NCBI GenBank assembly: GCA_002104905.1
Contig: MCFE01000281.1
Span: 39,684 to 103,683 of the forward strand
Reading direction: 5' to 3'
DNA: 64,000 nt
From: Basidiobolus meristosporus CBS 931.73
Taxonomy: Eukaryota > Basidiobolomycota > Basidiobolomycetes > Basidiobolales > Basidiobolaceae
Of this stretch, positions 43,583 through 55,643 are shown piece after piece. The first letter of the stretch is position 1. Each line of letters opens with the position of its first letter. A program made the position numbers and the translations under genes. Under the pieces are notes generated by a model, which saw only the letters and a program-made list of their open reading frames with translations, made no database searches and had not been told where the DNA came from.

Positions 43583-46500
43583 CAGGCTGTCACTTTCTTC
43601 AATGATTACCACTACCATTATAGGATTTTTTACCTCATCTGAAAAGTTGTATGGATCTAACTACCAAGTGGAAGGTGAAGGTGAAGATGCTGCTACAAGA
43701 AAGAGGCCTTTGGGGTACTCTCATGGGAGAAGAATGCCCTCCTAGAAATTTAGAAGCAGAACTAGCAAACTACCAGAAGTAAGAACATAGTGCCTTCAAC
43801 TGCTCTTGCCTCAAAGTTACAGAGAAATTGCTAATTTAATGCTTGAGAGCAAAAACAGCAAACAAACGCTGAAAGGCATTGGAAGACACATACCAGTCAC
43901 ACTCAGCTGCTCAGAAGATATGTCTCAGACAAGAGTTATTCACTACAAAAACGCTGCCAGGAAACACAATGAAAAATCTATTCAGCAGAATTACTCTGCT
44001 TGAGGATGAGAGGGAATCTCTGGTTCTAACAACTGCTGATGAGGATATGATAATCACTATCCTGTATAGCCTGTCAGACATGTTTAAGGGCCTTGTATTA
44101 GCCCCACAGTCCATAACTGAAGATTTGACTTTGATTTATGTATTTGGAAGACTGCTGGATTATAATATAATATAATGAAGTGCCAAGAAGAAGAAGGAAG
44201 AAAATGCTCTGATATGTAATGATTACCAACAAAGGAGGTACCACAAAATCTATTAAAGGCAACAGCAATCTGCATTGCAGCTACTGCAAACAGAAAGGAC
44301 ACATATCAGATCATTGCCTTGAAAAGAGAGACAACTAACAAAAAAACCTGCGTATGGAAATGCTGTAACAATAGAAAATGGACTAATCACATCTGCACTA
44401 GGCATAATCACAAACAAGGACTCTCAGATGTGGTATGCTGACTCTGCAGCATCTCAACACTTCACACCCCAAAAGAATGTTTTACTCAGTACCAGCAAAT
44501 CCCAAGCAAGAAGCATCTCATAGGTAACAATAGAACATTTGATTCATTTGGAGAAGGAAATATACTTGTAACCCCCAGAAGCAGTGAAGGAAGTCTCACA
44601 CTTACCTTCAAAGAAGTACTCTAGGTTCCAGCAATAGCTAACAACCTACTAACTGTGAGCAAGGCCACATCAGAAGAACTCAGTTTCAGCATTGACAATG
44701 CTGGATACAGGATCACTGACCAAAATGGTACCTGTATTGCTTTGCATATCAGAGACCAGAAATTATACAAGCTGACTTATATTCCAGCATGTCAGGAAGC
44801 CAATATAAGTAACTTCAATGACAAAACCCTAATACCTTGCCACAGTAGTACTGATAAATCAAATTTGATTATTTGTGCAGAACAATTAAAGATTAGCTTG
44901 TTTCTGGAGTAAGAACTTATCTGCCAGCTAAATTGAAGAACTGTGACACTGGCATGTATGGGAACAAGCCAGACAACTGTTCAAGAGCTCTGTGTTATTG
45001 AAGATTAAGTAATTATTAGATCTTATTTACCCCAAGCTTTATGGACCTAAGGAATATTTATACTTAGGCAGGATGAAGTATTTGATCACTTTTATTGATG
45101 ATTATAGAAGATACACCTAGTTCTACTTCATGGAAAGAGAGGAAGTAAGCTTGTTGAAACTCTGGGAGTCTAAAGCCATGGTGGAGAGAGAAACCTATGA
45201 AAAATCAAGAAAATATGTGCTGACAATAGTGGAGACTACACCTCAAAACTCTTGATCAACTTCTGAAAATTCATGAGATAAAGCAAGTGATCATTTGACC
45301 ATACATTCCACAACAACTTGAATGGGCAGAATGTGTAAATGGATCCATACTCTGTACGCTAAAAGATATGATCAACAATCCCAAATTATGATATATTTTT
45401 GGGGCAGAATCATATACCACTGATGCATACCTGGAGGAAAGCAGTTATAACCAAATGTTTGATGAATCTACACCATTTGCCACATTGAATGGACACACAC
45501 CAAGTACAGATAATTTAAGAATACTTGTGTTTAAAGTAGATTCCAAGAAATTTCTTAGAAATCATCAAAATTTGAGCAAATATGTTTATGATGCATATTC
45601 TGGAGCTACTAAAATAAAGGTAAAGCATAGAGACACTGGAATGCCAAGACAAAGAAGTTGCTCAAGCTCACGAATGAGTGGCTTGATGAATATTCAATAT
45701 TCTGACAAAAAATGTCATAAGCTGTTACAAAATTCAACCTCTAGTCTGCCAATAGCCAGGCAGCATCAGAGCAATTAATGGATATTTTTTCATTCCAGAG
45801 TACTCTCAAACTACAGCTTAGCCTCAACCACTGCCAGGAAATATGCCTGAAGTTATCATTCCATCATTAAAAATCAGGAAATCAAACTTGACCACAAATA
45901 GCTCAAAGAACTAAATCACTGCCTACTCAGTCCACATTGGCAAGCCCCAGACTGTAAAGAGGCCCTATATAGCCTGCGGACAAAGTCTTGGAGATTTTCA
46001 TTGTCTGAAGGGTATCAGGCCCTGAGGGCAAATCAAACTTAGGACTTATTCAAATTACTAATCCACCAGGGAACAATTGGATAGAGATTGCTCCTTGAGA
46101 CAAAACATAAGGCTAGCAGTACAGTCAACAGAAACAAAGTAAGGCCTGTGGTCTAAGGATATTTTCAAACAAAAGGACTTGACTATGATGAAATCTTTGC
46201 AATGGTAGCCATATTAGATTCTGTCGCATTAATATAGGCTATTATAGCCAAATATAAGTCTTTTATACATCAAATGTTGGTAAATGCTGCATATTTAAAT
46301 GGGGAACTTGGTGAGAATGTGTAATTGGACTAGCTTGATGGTTTTGCTAGTCACAATAGCCCCCATTTGGTCTGCAGGTTTAAAATATCTCTTTATGGCT
46401 TAATGCAATCACTGCTAGCCTGAAATTGCAATATAGATTCTTATTTGGAATCATTGAGTTTCCAAAGGTGTACTGCTGACTATTGGATCTACTCTAAGCC

Positions 46501-47250
46501 ATATAGAGCAAATGCAGTTGTATCAGTTCTATATGTAGATGAGCTTAATATGGCCACCAAGACCAATGAAACCTTAGAAGTGACTAAATCCTGCCTATCT
46601 TAGGAGTTTAAGATGTGTAATCTAAGAGAACTCAATTACTACTTAGGGATAAGGTTCTCCATAGACAGAGGTATTCAATCTATCACCCTAAGCCAGTCCA
46701 AGTATACTCAAGATATACCTAAGAAGTACTAAATAGGAGACTGGAAACCAGCAGCTACACCAATGGAGACATACCACAACTAGGGTATAACTCAGCTAAA
46801 TCAAGAGAACTTAGTGACAACTGATGGCCCTTACTTTCCTTCTCAATCAAAGGTCAACAGTCTGATGTATAAAATGCTTAGAACACATCCAGATATCTCA
46901 TACTCAGTGGGAGCTGCCAGCCGGTATAATGAGAATATTGATTTGATTGTATTGCAGCAGTCAAGTAGACTTTGGATACCCAAGAGAAACTGCAGTTATC
47001 TGCTTAAGATTCTCCTCTAAGAATTCAGAAAAAGAACTTGTGGGAAACTGTGATGCTGATTGAGTATAAAATCTCAAAGACAAATGATCCACCACAGGCT
47101 ATACCTTTCTTTACTGTAAGGGAGCAATTTCACAGAATTTAAGAGAGCAACCAAGTGTAGACCTTTCTACCACAAAAGCAGAGTATATGGCAGCCTGTGA
47201 TGTCACAAAAGAACCAATATAGTAATGAAACTTCTAAAGATTTATGTATC
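43583..47250 (+). pseudogene. Copia A4 gag-pol relic
   Basis: Whole-length but badly decayed A-family polyprotein. Gag codons from 43600 (YGSNYQVEGEGED region, LLQERGLWGTLMGEECPP). Zinc knuckle CSYCKQKGHISDHC (about 44276-44320). Protease WYADSAAS (44430). The LLTVSKATSEELSFS segment (44655-44800). Integrase core from about 45030 (DYRRYTFYFMERE). The connection with FATLNGHTPS (45455-45560). RT (46130-46740, AYLNGELGE, LYVDELN). RNase H (46800-47240). Frames break every 100-300 bp. Interrupted at 47254 by C3, continuing at 48356. Confidence 0.82.
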
Positions 47251-47254
47251 TATC

Positions 47255-48351
47255 TGTTGTGTTGTATTATGATTAGTTTGGGGCTTGTTCTACAATGTAG
47301 TGGCTAATCAACAATATACAACAACTTCCAGTATGCTAATACTGAAATAGTTTATTGGGAGTTTAATATACCAATAGAAGATATAACTTTCACTAATTTC
47401 CTCAATCTTGTGCTCAAAATATACTGTAGGCAGTGTTTATCACTTCTACAGCAGTGTTCTGACCTTCTGTCAACTAATGGGCTTATTTACTTTTGTAGTA
47501 ACTTTTCCTCATGTGGAAGTCACTTTCCTTTCTGAGAAAATGTTTCATAATATGGAAATTCTGAACTCCCCTTTAGCCTAAAGGGGTGTGCTGTAGAAGT
47601 CTCTAAAGGGGTCTTTAGACCTAAAGGGGTGTCTAAAGGGGTGTCTTTAGAGTAAAGGGGTTTCTTAGAGGGGATTTTTCCAACAGAAAAGTGGTAGCTT
47701 CTTGTAGAACTTAGATTGGATTCTTGTGAGCTTTGCAGTCTCTTTACTGATGTAGTACTGATCAAAGTCAGAATACTCAGCAGTGCAAGTGATGCAGGGG
47801 AAGTCTTATAGCCTTTAAACTTGTAATTGTAGTGTGGAGATTCTGGAAAGAGAGGCTCCCTCTTTATTTTTCAGCTGGGGAAGTCATATATATGAAAATA
47901 TTGAAGGATCAAAGTTTTTGGGCAATTGCGCAAGTAATACACGTGATACAAAGCTTAAATTTTGCAGTGGCACAGATTGGACATAGGCGCAGCACCTGTG
48001 TAATTCTCACGTGATTTGATTGGCTGGTTCAAAAGCTACATGCGATCAAAGTCACCATAGTAATCCTAGCAATAAGGCATAGTATATATAATAGTTGGAC
48101 TCTTTTGGTCATAACTCCTTAAGTACTGCTTCAAATGAGCTGTAATTTGAAACATGTGTTGGTTACTACGTGCTCTGTATGACATAATGTTCTTGGGTGG
48201 ATTGCTTGTCAGGGTCTGGAGCATTTGCTCATCAAAGTTGGAAATTCTTGATCTTTCACTTGTGTGTTACAATAGCAAAGAGCAAAATAAAGAAATGAGT
48301 GCAATATTGGTTTAGAGATATTGTAGTAATGGAATACTTTCCATTACCACA
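47255..48351. repeat. C3: solo LTR-like repeat
   Basis: 1097 bp, TGTTGTGTTG to TTACCACA, with TATC on both sides (47251-47254 and 48352-48355); joining the flanks restores the copia A4 RNase H. The minirepeat array (47570-47680) is shorter than in C1 and C2. Confidence 0.78.
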
Positions 48352-48355
48352 TATC

Positions 48356-48393
48356 AAAAAATGTCCTTACTTTATTTTAAGATAATCAACATT
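48356..48393 (+). pseudogene. Copia A4 RNase H, end piece
   Basis: The codons for KNVLTLF.DNQ, matching 310-345 and closing the gap made by C3. Cut by the P4 end. Confidence 0.6.
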
Positions 48394-50359
48394 CCTATGA
48401 AAACTAATTTGGTCCCATGGGTGGATCTGATCTGGATCAGCCATCAGGACCCTACAACAAGTTCATTATAATACTGGCAGCTTGGTATTATTGACCCTCC
48501 ATACAATCTTACAATGGGATTGTGATGGCATTTTGCCAATATTACTGTTGAATAAAGTTGAAAACTTGACAGTGTTTAAGCAGTTATTTGACAAGAATTG
48601 CATGGCATTCAAACAGAATTAATGCACTCCACATTAGCTGAGTAGACCTAACCAGCCAATACATCTAATTGCCTTATATGGCAAGTTACTTGAAGGTGCT
48701 CCAATAGCTTTATGGCAAACCCCTGCTGGCATTTTAATGGCAGTATGGCAGCCTACAGCCAGTTCTGTGTAATGCCACTGTACCAATTTACCATGTAGTA
48801 TTTTATTTTTCTACCTTCCCTTGTGCCATTTATATTACCAGTGTAGAATCACCCCTATTTACTTGCTTACTCACTACTACCTTGAGTACTTCACATATAG
48901 TTCAAATCAAAAAAATATAGCCCCTACTTACTAACCTCTAAATATGCATGTACCTGCTGCAATTGACATACCTTTATCACCTTAACTTTGCAGCTTTTCG
49001 GAGTGATACTTGCAAAGTTACCATATACCTTATATTGCTGGTGGTACATGCATCTTGCAATTATATGCCCAGTTGCTGCCATCTTTGCCATAAAAACCTC
49101 CTGAATGTCTGTAAAGAACTTCTGTGCAATTAGCAAATATATTCCTTCTCCTTGCTGCATTCTGGTCCCCATTATAGGTGCACTCTGGCAGTGATAGAAC
49201 GCAGCAACTTTGTGAGGATCCTGTCACAGCCAGGGCTGAAAGCCTAAAACTTGTGGCAAAGTAACATCAGGTTGCCAGAAGAGTGCCTGTAAGGAACAAG
49301 CAGGCAGAGACAGATACCCCAGTGCTGCATATATGAAGGGGAAAATGTATTTTCATACAATAACTTCACAGACAAAGTAGAGGTGAAGCACCTGGTAGTG
49401 ATGAAGGGAAAAAGTCTACCCAAGCTAGCAACAGGGAATTGTGAGACAAAAGCTGCAATTATCACTAGTTGATGCCATAAGCCTGGAACAGGCTGAACTC
49501 TGTAATAGTCAAGAAAAGTTACCAATAATACAATGATAATTTCCCAAGCATTAAAAGTTCTGTCAATTGAGCTGCACTCCAGTGAGGTAGACAAGTCTGC
49601 AGAGAAAGGCATTTTAACTACCACAACCTCTGCATCCTTTATTGTAGATAGATAGGAGCTCACACTGACAGACAAAGCAACAATATTAAGAGCTTAGAAG
49701 GCTATTACAATGCCCATAGTGAAGTTTTGAGGCATTATCAGGTACAGCAAAAGGTTGCAGCACTTCCCCAAGAGCAGGACTCAGCAAGACACCTGATGAT
49801 AACAAGGAATCATCTCAAACATTAGCAAATGTGGTGCTAAGCCTTGCAGTGCTGGCTGTAGTCCTGGATGTATGGACACAAATGAACTGACAATGGCATA
49901 TAGCCATAGGGCTCCCACTATATCTGTGGAACAAGGATATTTTGGCTAGAACACTTATTCAATGGTGGACCTTTATAATATTAATTGCTGAGCGTGAAGT
50001 TGGCCTTAATGTTAGTGATTGGTATAGGGCCTTATATAGGACAATACACTTGGCAATTGTATTACAACTGAAGATTGAGCTAAATAAACCAATTTGTATG
50101 CTCAAAGTTAGAGCACTGCTTGAGTCAGGAAGTAAGGAGTGTGAGGCAGAGGCATCAGCCAGGCAATGTACATATATATAGAAGGTTATTGAGTGTCTGG
50201 GATTAGAAGGTGAGAGAACTGGCAGAGAACCAATTGACAGATACTTATCTATGGTTGTATTGAAATATTTTACTATATTTGTATGAAATATGAGGTTGAA
50301 TTTTTTGTTAATGGTCTTTGCATGGTGTCTTGACTGCATCTACACCTCTTAGTCATAGG
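48394..50359. mobile_element. P4: internally deleted tnp2 element
   Basis: Left TIR CCTATGAAAAC (48394) and right TIR TTAGTCATAGG (ending 50359), with ATT on both sides (48391-48393, 50360-50362). It keeps the left arm (to about 49190), has lost the whole transposase and the first part of the accessory gene, and keeps the accessory C-terminus and right arm. The 2-kb size and kept ends are those of a non-autonomous derivative. Confidence 0.75.
49200..50181 (+). pseudogene. P accessory gene, C-terminal part (P4)
   Basis: Starts in the repeat region (VARRVPVRNKQAETD-like codons at 49260-49310), passes the INATCPEQTE-like segment (49480) and SSEVDKSAEKG (49580). It then has an open run at 49942-50181 that reads LIQWWTF...GLNVSDWYRALYRTIHLAIVLQL and ends QCTYI stop. 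The stop sits at the same position as in P1 and P2. P1 has stops inside this segment where P4 is open, so the two copies together show that it was coding. Confidence 0.7.
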
Positions 50360-50362
50360 ATT

Positions 50363-50860
50363 TGAGTTTTGTGATGGCCTTTTGCCAGGATCTTCACAAT
50401 TATTTCTCTTAGGGAAAACACCTCAGGACAGCAATCATCCATCCGCAACTTTTATTTGGATGGAGTAGTATTTCAGAAGATATGGATTATGTGCTCTAGA
50501 CAATGGGTTAGTCAGCAAAACATGTAAAGGGCCCATAATCTAGGAGGGTAAGGATATGAGCTGGGCTGGAGCCAGGGATGCAAATGTTGACAGGCATTTG
50601 AAGGTTTGGATGGACTTAGCTTCATGTGATTTCACTTGAATGTCATGAGTTTTCAATGAAGGGTTTGGTTGCAAGTCTGTGAGTTCAAATGGTCACTGGA
50701 GCTCCCTGACAGCCTCACATTGGACTGTTCACTACAAGAGTGCAGGGTTCTGAGGCTGGGCTTCCTGCTGGGCCAAGACTTGACAAAGTAGCCTGGCCAG
50801 CCACAGTATGGACAGTGGTTTGCCTTTTGACATCTGGATCTTTTATCTGTTGTCAATTTC
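50363..50860 (-). pseudogene. Retroelement gag fragment with zinc knuckle
   Basis: Reverse-strand frame at 50653-50856 holds CPYCGWPGYFVKSWPSRK, which looks like a CCHC knuckle (CxxCGxxGHxxxxCP) whose His and last Cys are changed, after a basic stretch. The sequence to its left, which would hold a protease, is too broken to read. It resembles gypsy gag more than copia but matches neither G1 nor G2 here. Single copy in this window. Confidence 0.45.
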
Positions 50861-51198
50861 TATTGTAAGAGTTTTAGATATGTTGAAGATGGCTGGAAGA
50901 ATAAATAGATCATGGCATTCTTGTTTCATGATTCACTAAATGTATATCACTATTCTTACTTTTACAAAGTCTTAGTAAAACAAACACGTAGAATATGCTT
51001 AGGAAGAACCTAATAACATGCTTGCAAAGCTTGGGGCAGCTTGGACAACTTTATGAAGTCAAATGCTCTGAGCTCAGGCAAAGACATTTCAGCTGAATTG
51101 TAGCAAGAAATATAGTCAGAGTTCTCTAAGATCTGCAGGCAATATTCTAAGCAACTAAGTAAGGTCAGTGTCTAAGTGAAATAACAAATAACTCAGCA
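50861..51198 (-). repeat. LTR A (degraded)
   Basis: Reverse LTR A, TATTGTAAGAG to ACTCAGCA, with about one base in five changed. Followed by ttcccactcaact (reverse purine tract) and only ~15 bp of coding remains. Confidence 0.7.
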
Positions 51199-51224
51199 TT
51201 CCCACTCAACTCAATGTTTGTGTG

Positions 51225-51574
51225 TCTTGTAAGAGTCTTGGAGATACTGGAAGTGCTTGGGAAGACAAGTACATTATGTAGCTTTCACTTCATGATTTAT
51301 AGAATGTATAAGTAATAATTTCTCATTTACAATGTCTTTGCATAACAAACACCTAGCATAGATTTTGGAAGGTCCCAAGAGCATGTGCGCAAGGTTTGGA
51401 GTTGTTTAGACATTTTTGAGGATTTTCATGTTCTGGGTACCTGATATTGTGGTGAAAATATATCAAGTATATCCTGACAAGGAATGTAGTCAGTATTCTC
51501 TAGAGTTTGAAGGTAATGATCTAAGTGACTTCACTTAATGAATACTTAGGTGAAATTACAAATTTTTACAACAA
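51225..51574 (-). repeat. LTR A (3' LTR of copia A6)
   Basis: Reverse LTR A, better preserved than its left neighbour, ending TACAACA. Two reverse LTRs only 26 bp apart suggest a second insertion or recombination. Confidence 0.78.
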
Positions 51575-52434
51575 TGTTTACTAGACCAAATTGCAATTTA
51601 AAATATTTAATTTGTCTTTGGCTTATGATCCAGCTAGTATGTCAGCAGTCATTTCAACTAGAGCACAGTAGAGGAAGCTAGCTATGCTATTTGCTGGAGC
51701 TTTTATGTAAGAAAATGTTGGAGGGGCTTTGTGACTTAAGCCTTACACTTGAGATGCTTTTGTAACCACATTGCTTGCTCTGAGTATTGCTGGGCTGCAA
51801 TATACCTGGCATCTGTGAAGGAAAGTGCTATGGTTGGTTGCGTTCTAGAATTTCATGAAGTTCCTCCTTGATGGCAAAGAAATTGTATGATGTGGTGGAT
51901 TATCTGTTGATTAGAATTTGTCCCCAATATGAGCATGCTAAGAGATCCTGTTGAGAGTTCTTTTAGGCATTCCATATGTATATTTCAACAGTTCCTTAAA
52001 GTATTTGAAGATAGGTTTAACTACCGCAATATGCTAGGATCTGTAGTTTTAGTTTTGTAGGCTGACAACTCTCATTGAGTATGAGAAATCTGGATGTGCT
52101 CTAAGCATATTACATTAGAAACTGTCAACCTATAATTAGTCAGGGGAATATGGGCTTTCAGACAGAACTGTGCTCTTTTGATGTGATTTAGTTTTGACCA
52201 AGCCAAGGCTTGTCTTCATTAGAAGGTTTTCTGCTTACAATCTTCAGTATGGTGCTCTTTAAGTATATCTTGATAAAACTTAGACTGACTCAGGGTGGTG
52301 GTCTGTGTATATCTGTCTGTGGGGACTATATCTTGTACTTGTGAAGCCTTCCATCCAGCAAGGAGAATGCATATATTAGTTATGTACCAAAAAGTATTTT
52401 GCTGATATTCAGATGTAATCATAACTATAGCAGT
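51575..52434 (-). pseudogene. Copia A6 RNase H and RT relic
   Basis: Reverse-strand relic that follows the A2 relic (7613-8480) in order: RNase H end, the STTEAEY-type segment at about 51800, GYSDANWG-type codons, then the RT segment near 52220-52420 (SKFYQDILKEH). Every frame is broken within 200 bp. Confidence 0.68.
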
Positions 52435-52524
52435 GACAACAAAGCATATACTTGCAAGATGTATATGTTACCAGCAATGCAAAGTATATGGAAAATTTGT
52501 AGGTATTAAGCTCTAGAGCTGCAT
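52435..52524. repeat. P left-arm fragment, inverted
   Basis: About 90 bp that match the reverse of 55085-55185 in P1 (acaacaaagcatatacttgcaag). Confidence 0.55.
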
Positions 52525-53640
52525 CCTATGACAAATAACTTGGTCCCACAGGTGGATCCAATCCAGATCAGCCATCAGGATACCATCAAGAGACCATCAT
52601 AATACCAGCAGCTTGAAATTAGTGACCCCCTTAACAATTTATAACAGGATCATGATGGTGTTTTGCTAATTTTACTACTAAATACAGGGATAAAACTTGA
52701 CAAAACTTAATTGGTGCTGTGACAAAAGTTGCATGGTATTGTTGCGGTCTTTTAATGCTCTACAACAAATTTAAGTGGATCCAACCAGCCAGGACATCCA
52801 ATTGCCTTACATAGCAAGAAACTTGACAGTATTCTGACAGCCCCACACCAAAACTCTGATGGCATAACATTGGCAGTATGATGGCCTACAGCTGGTTCTG
52901 TAAAATACCATCATTCCAATTTACCAAACGGTATTTTCTTTTTCTACCTCCTGTTGGGCAATTCACATATTCCACTGTGGAATCACCTTTCTTTATTTCC
53001 TTACCCACTACTACCTTCTGTATTGCACATAGAGCTTGAATCAAAAAAAAACTATGGCCTCCTGCTTACTAACCTCCACAAATGCGCACACCTGCCACAA
53101 TTGACATACTTCTATCACCTCAACTTTACAGCTTTTTAGTGTAATACTTGCAAAGTTGCCATATACCATGTCTTGCTGGTAATATGTACATCTTGCAAGC
53201 ATATGCTTGGTTGTTGGCACTTCTGCCATGAATACCTCCTGAATATCTACAAAGAACTTTTTGGTTTTTAGCCAATGTATTCCTTCTCCCTTCTGGATTC
53301 TAGTCCCCCTTATAGGAGCGCTCTAGCTTTTATTTGTGTGAATCCTGTATTGAATGGTGTAGAAGTTGGCTTGTGACCAAGAGAAATCCAGCATACCTTG
53401 GTAATATTGTTAATATAAATTAGTTGCTTGTTGTACCCAACCCAACCTTGTATTACTTAACTGAGTACCCATGCATTGGGGCTGCTAAGCTTCTTAATAC
53501 CATAGGCATAGGTGTCTCAATGTGCACATTTGTGCTTGGTATTTTCCTACTCTTCCTAGCTGTCCTCCATATGCCAACTAATCACATCCATCATGGACTC
53601 AAAGGTAATATTCTTGATGAGATTGGGATATGGTAGCACA
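52525..53640. mobile_element. P3: left arm of a tnp2 element
   Basis: Starts CCTATGACAAATAA and runs colinear with the left arm of P1 (54500-55690), from the ggtcccacaggtggatcca block to gatgagattgggatatggtag, where a copia A LTR is inserted. The transposase that should follow is not seen nearby. No gene in the arm itself. Confidence 0.72.
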
Positions 53641-53989
53641 TGCTGCAAGAGTCTTGGAGATATTGGAAGTTATTGGGAGGACAAGTAGATTATGTGGTTT
53701 TCACTTAATGATTTGTTGAATGTAAAAGTAGTATTTACACTTTTACCTGGTGTTGGCATTTCAAACACACAGAATAGGTCAAGGAAGGTCCCAAGAGCAT
53801 ATGTGCAAAGTTTGGGGCTGTTTGGACAACTCTGAGAATTTTCATGTTCTGGGTATCTGGTATTTTGGTGAAAATATTCTAAGTAAATCCCAACCAGGAG
53901 TTTGGTCGGAATTCTCTAGGATATGAAGGTAATGATCTAAGTGACCAAGTTAGGTGAATATATAGGTGGAAATACAAGTTTTCACAACA
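53641..53989 (-). repeat. LTR A (3' LTR of copia A7)
   Basis: 349 bp reverse LTR A, TGCTGCAAGAG to TTCACAACA, followed by cttccactcagc and copia coding sequence. Confidence 0.83.
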
Positions 53990-54499
53990 CTTCCACTCAG
54001 CTAAATGTTCATACTTCTTTAGTATATCTTGAATATACTTGGATTGGCTTAGGGTGATAGTCTGGGTACTTCTGTCTATGGAGAACTTAATCCCTAAGTA
54101 GTAACTAAGTTCTCCTAGATTGGACATCTTGAACTCCTTAGATAGGCTGGATTTAGTCTCTTCCAATGTTTCTAGGTTATTGGAGGCTATAATAAGATCA
54201 TCCACATATAGAGCTAATAGAACTGGATTTGCTCTATCTGTTTATAATATATACTATAGTCAGCATTACTCCTTTTGAAACTCAAAGGTTTGAAATACAA
54301 ATCTGTCTTGCAATTCCAGGCTCTTAGTGATCGTTTGAGACCATATAGTGACTTTTTAAGCTTGCAGGCCAAATGGGGGTTATCTTGGTCAGCAAGCCCA
54401 TCAGGCTGGTCCATATACACATCCTCATCAGGTTCTTCACTCAAAAATGCAGCTTTTACATCCATTTGATGCATAAAAGACTTATATTTGGCTGCAATA
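53990..54499 (-). pseudogene. Copia A7 RT fragment
   Basis: Two frames (53879-54205 and 54214-54474) together give [34 protein letters not shown], the DDLIIAS half of the YVDD motif and KMSNLGELSYYLGIKF. RNase H is missing between the LTR and this part, so the copy was internally deleted. It is cut at 54500 by the end of P1. Confidence 0.8.
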
Positions 54500-55643
54500 C
54501 CCTATGAAAAATAATTTGGTCCCACAGGTGGATCCAATGCAGATCATCTGTCAAGATCCTGTTCAGAGACCATCATAATAACAGCAGCTTGGAATTAGTG
54601 ACCCTCCTGACAATCTTATAACAAGATCATGACGGTATTTTTTGAATTTTACAGCCAAATAAAGGGATAAAACTTGACAACTTTTGATTGGTGCTGTGAC
54701 AATATTTGCATGTTATTGTTGCGGTCTTTCAGCGCTCTATTACTATTTTAAGTGGATCCAGTTGGCCAGGACTTCCAATTGCCTTATATGGCAAGATACT
54801 TGACGGTATTTTGACAGCCTCACAGCAAGACTCTGATGGCTTTTTCTTGGCAGTATGACAGCCTGCTGCTGGTTCTGTATAATGCTATTGCACCAATTTA
54901 CCAAATGGTATTTCCTTTTCTACCACCCCTGGTGCAATTCATATATTCCACTGTAGAATAACCCTTCTTTATTTGCTTACCCACTACTACCTTGGGTATT
55001 TCACATAGTTCAAATCAAAAAAACCATGGCCTCCTGCTTACTAACCTCTACAACACGCACACCTGCCGCAATTGACATACTTCTATCAGCTCAACTTTAC
55101 GGCTTCTTAGTGTGATACTTGCAAAGTTGCCATATACCTTGTACTGCTGGAAGCATATACTTCTTGCAAACATATGCTTTGTTGTTGCCACTTCTGCCAT
55201 GAATACCTCCGGAATATTGGCAAAGAACTTCTTGGTATTTAGCCAATATATTCCTTCTCCCTGCTGGATTCTAGTCCCCCTTATAGGTGCGCTCTAGCTT
55301 TTGTTTGTGTGAATTCCAAATTGAATGGTGTAGAAGTTGGCTTGTGACTACAAGAAATCTGGCATATCTTGGTGGAGTTTTCATGATAAAAATTTGTATG
55401 AAAACTGTATTAAATGCTGTAGAAGTTGGCTTGCAACCAAGAGAAATCCTGCATACTTTTATAGGGTTTTCCTAATAAAAATTAGCTGCTTGTTGCACCC
55501 AACCCAACTCTGCATTACATAACTGATAACCCACACATTGGGGCTGCTTAGCTTCTTAATGCCATAGGCATAGGTGTCTCCATGTGCACATTTGGCCTCA
55601 GTATTTTCCAACTCTTTCTGGCTGTCCTCCATGTGCCAACTCA
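54500..55643. repeat. P1 left arm, non-coding
   Basis: No gene. Colinear arms exist in P3, P4 and P7, so it is a fixed part of the element. It includes an 89-bp tandem duplication (units around gtagaagttggc at 55330 and 55419) that P3 has only once. Confidence 0.7.
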
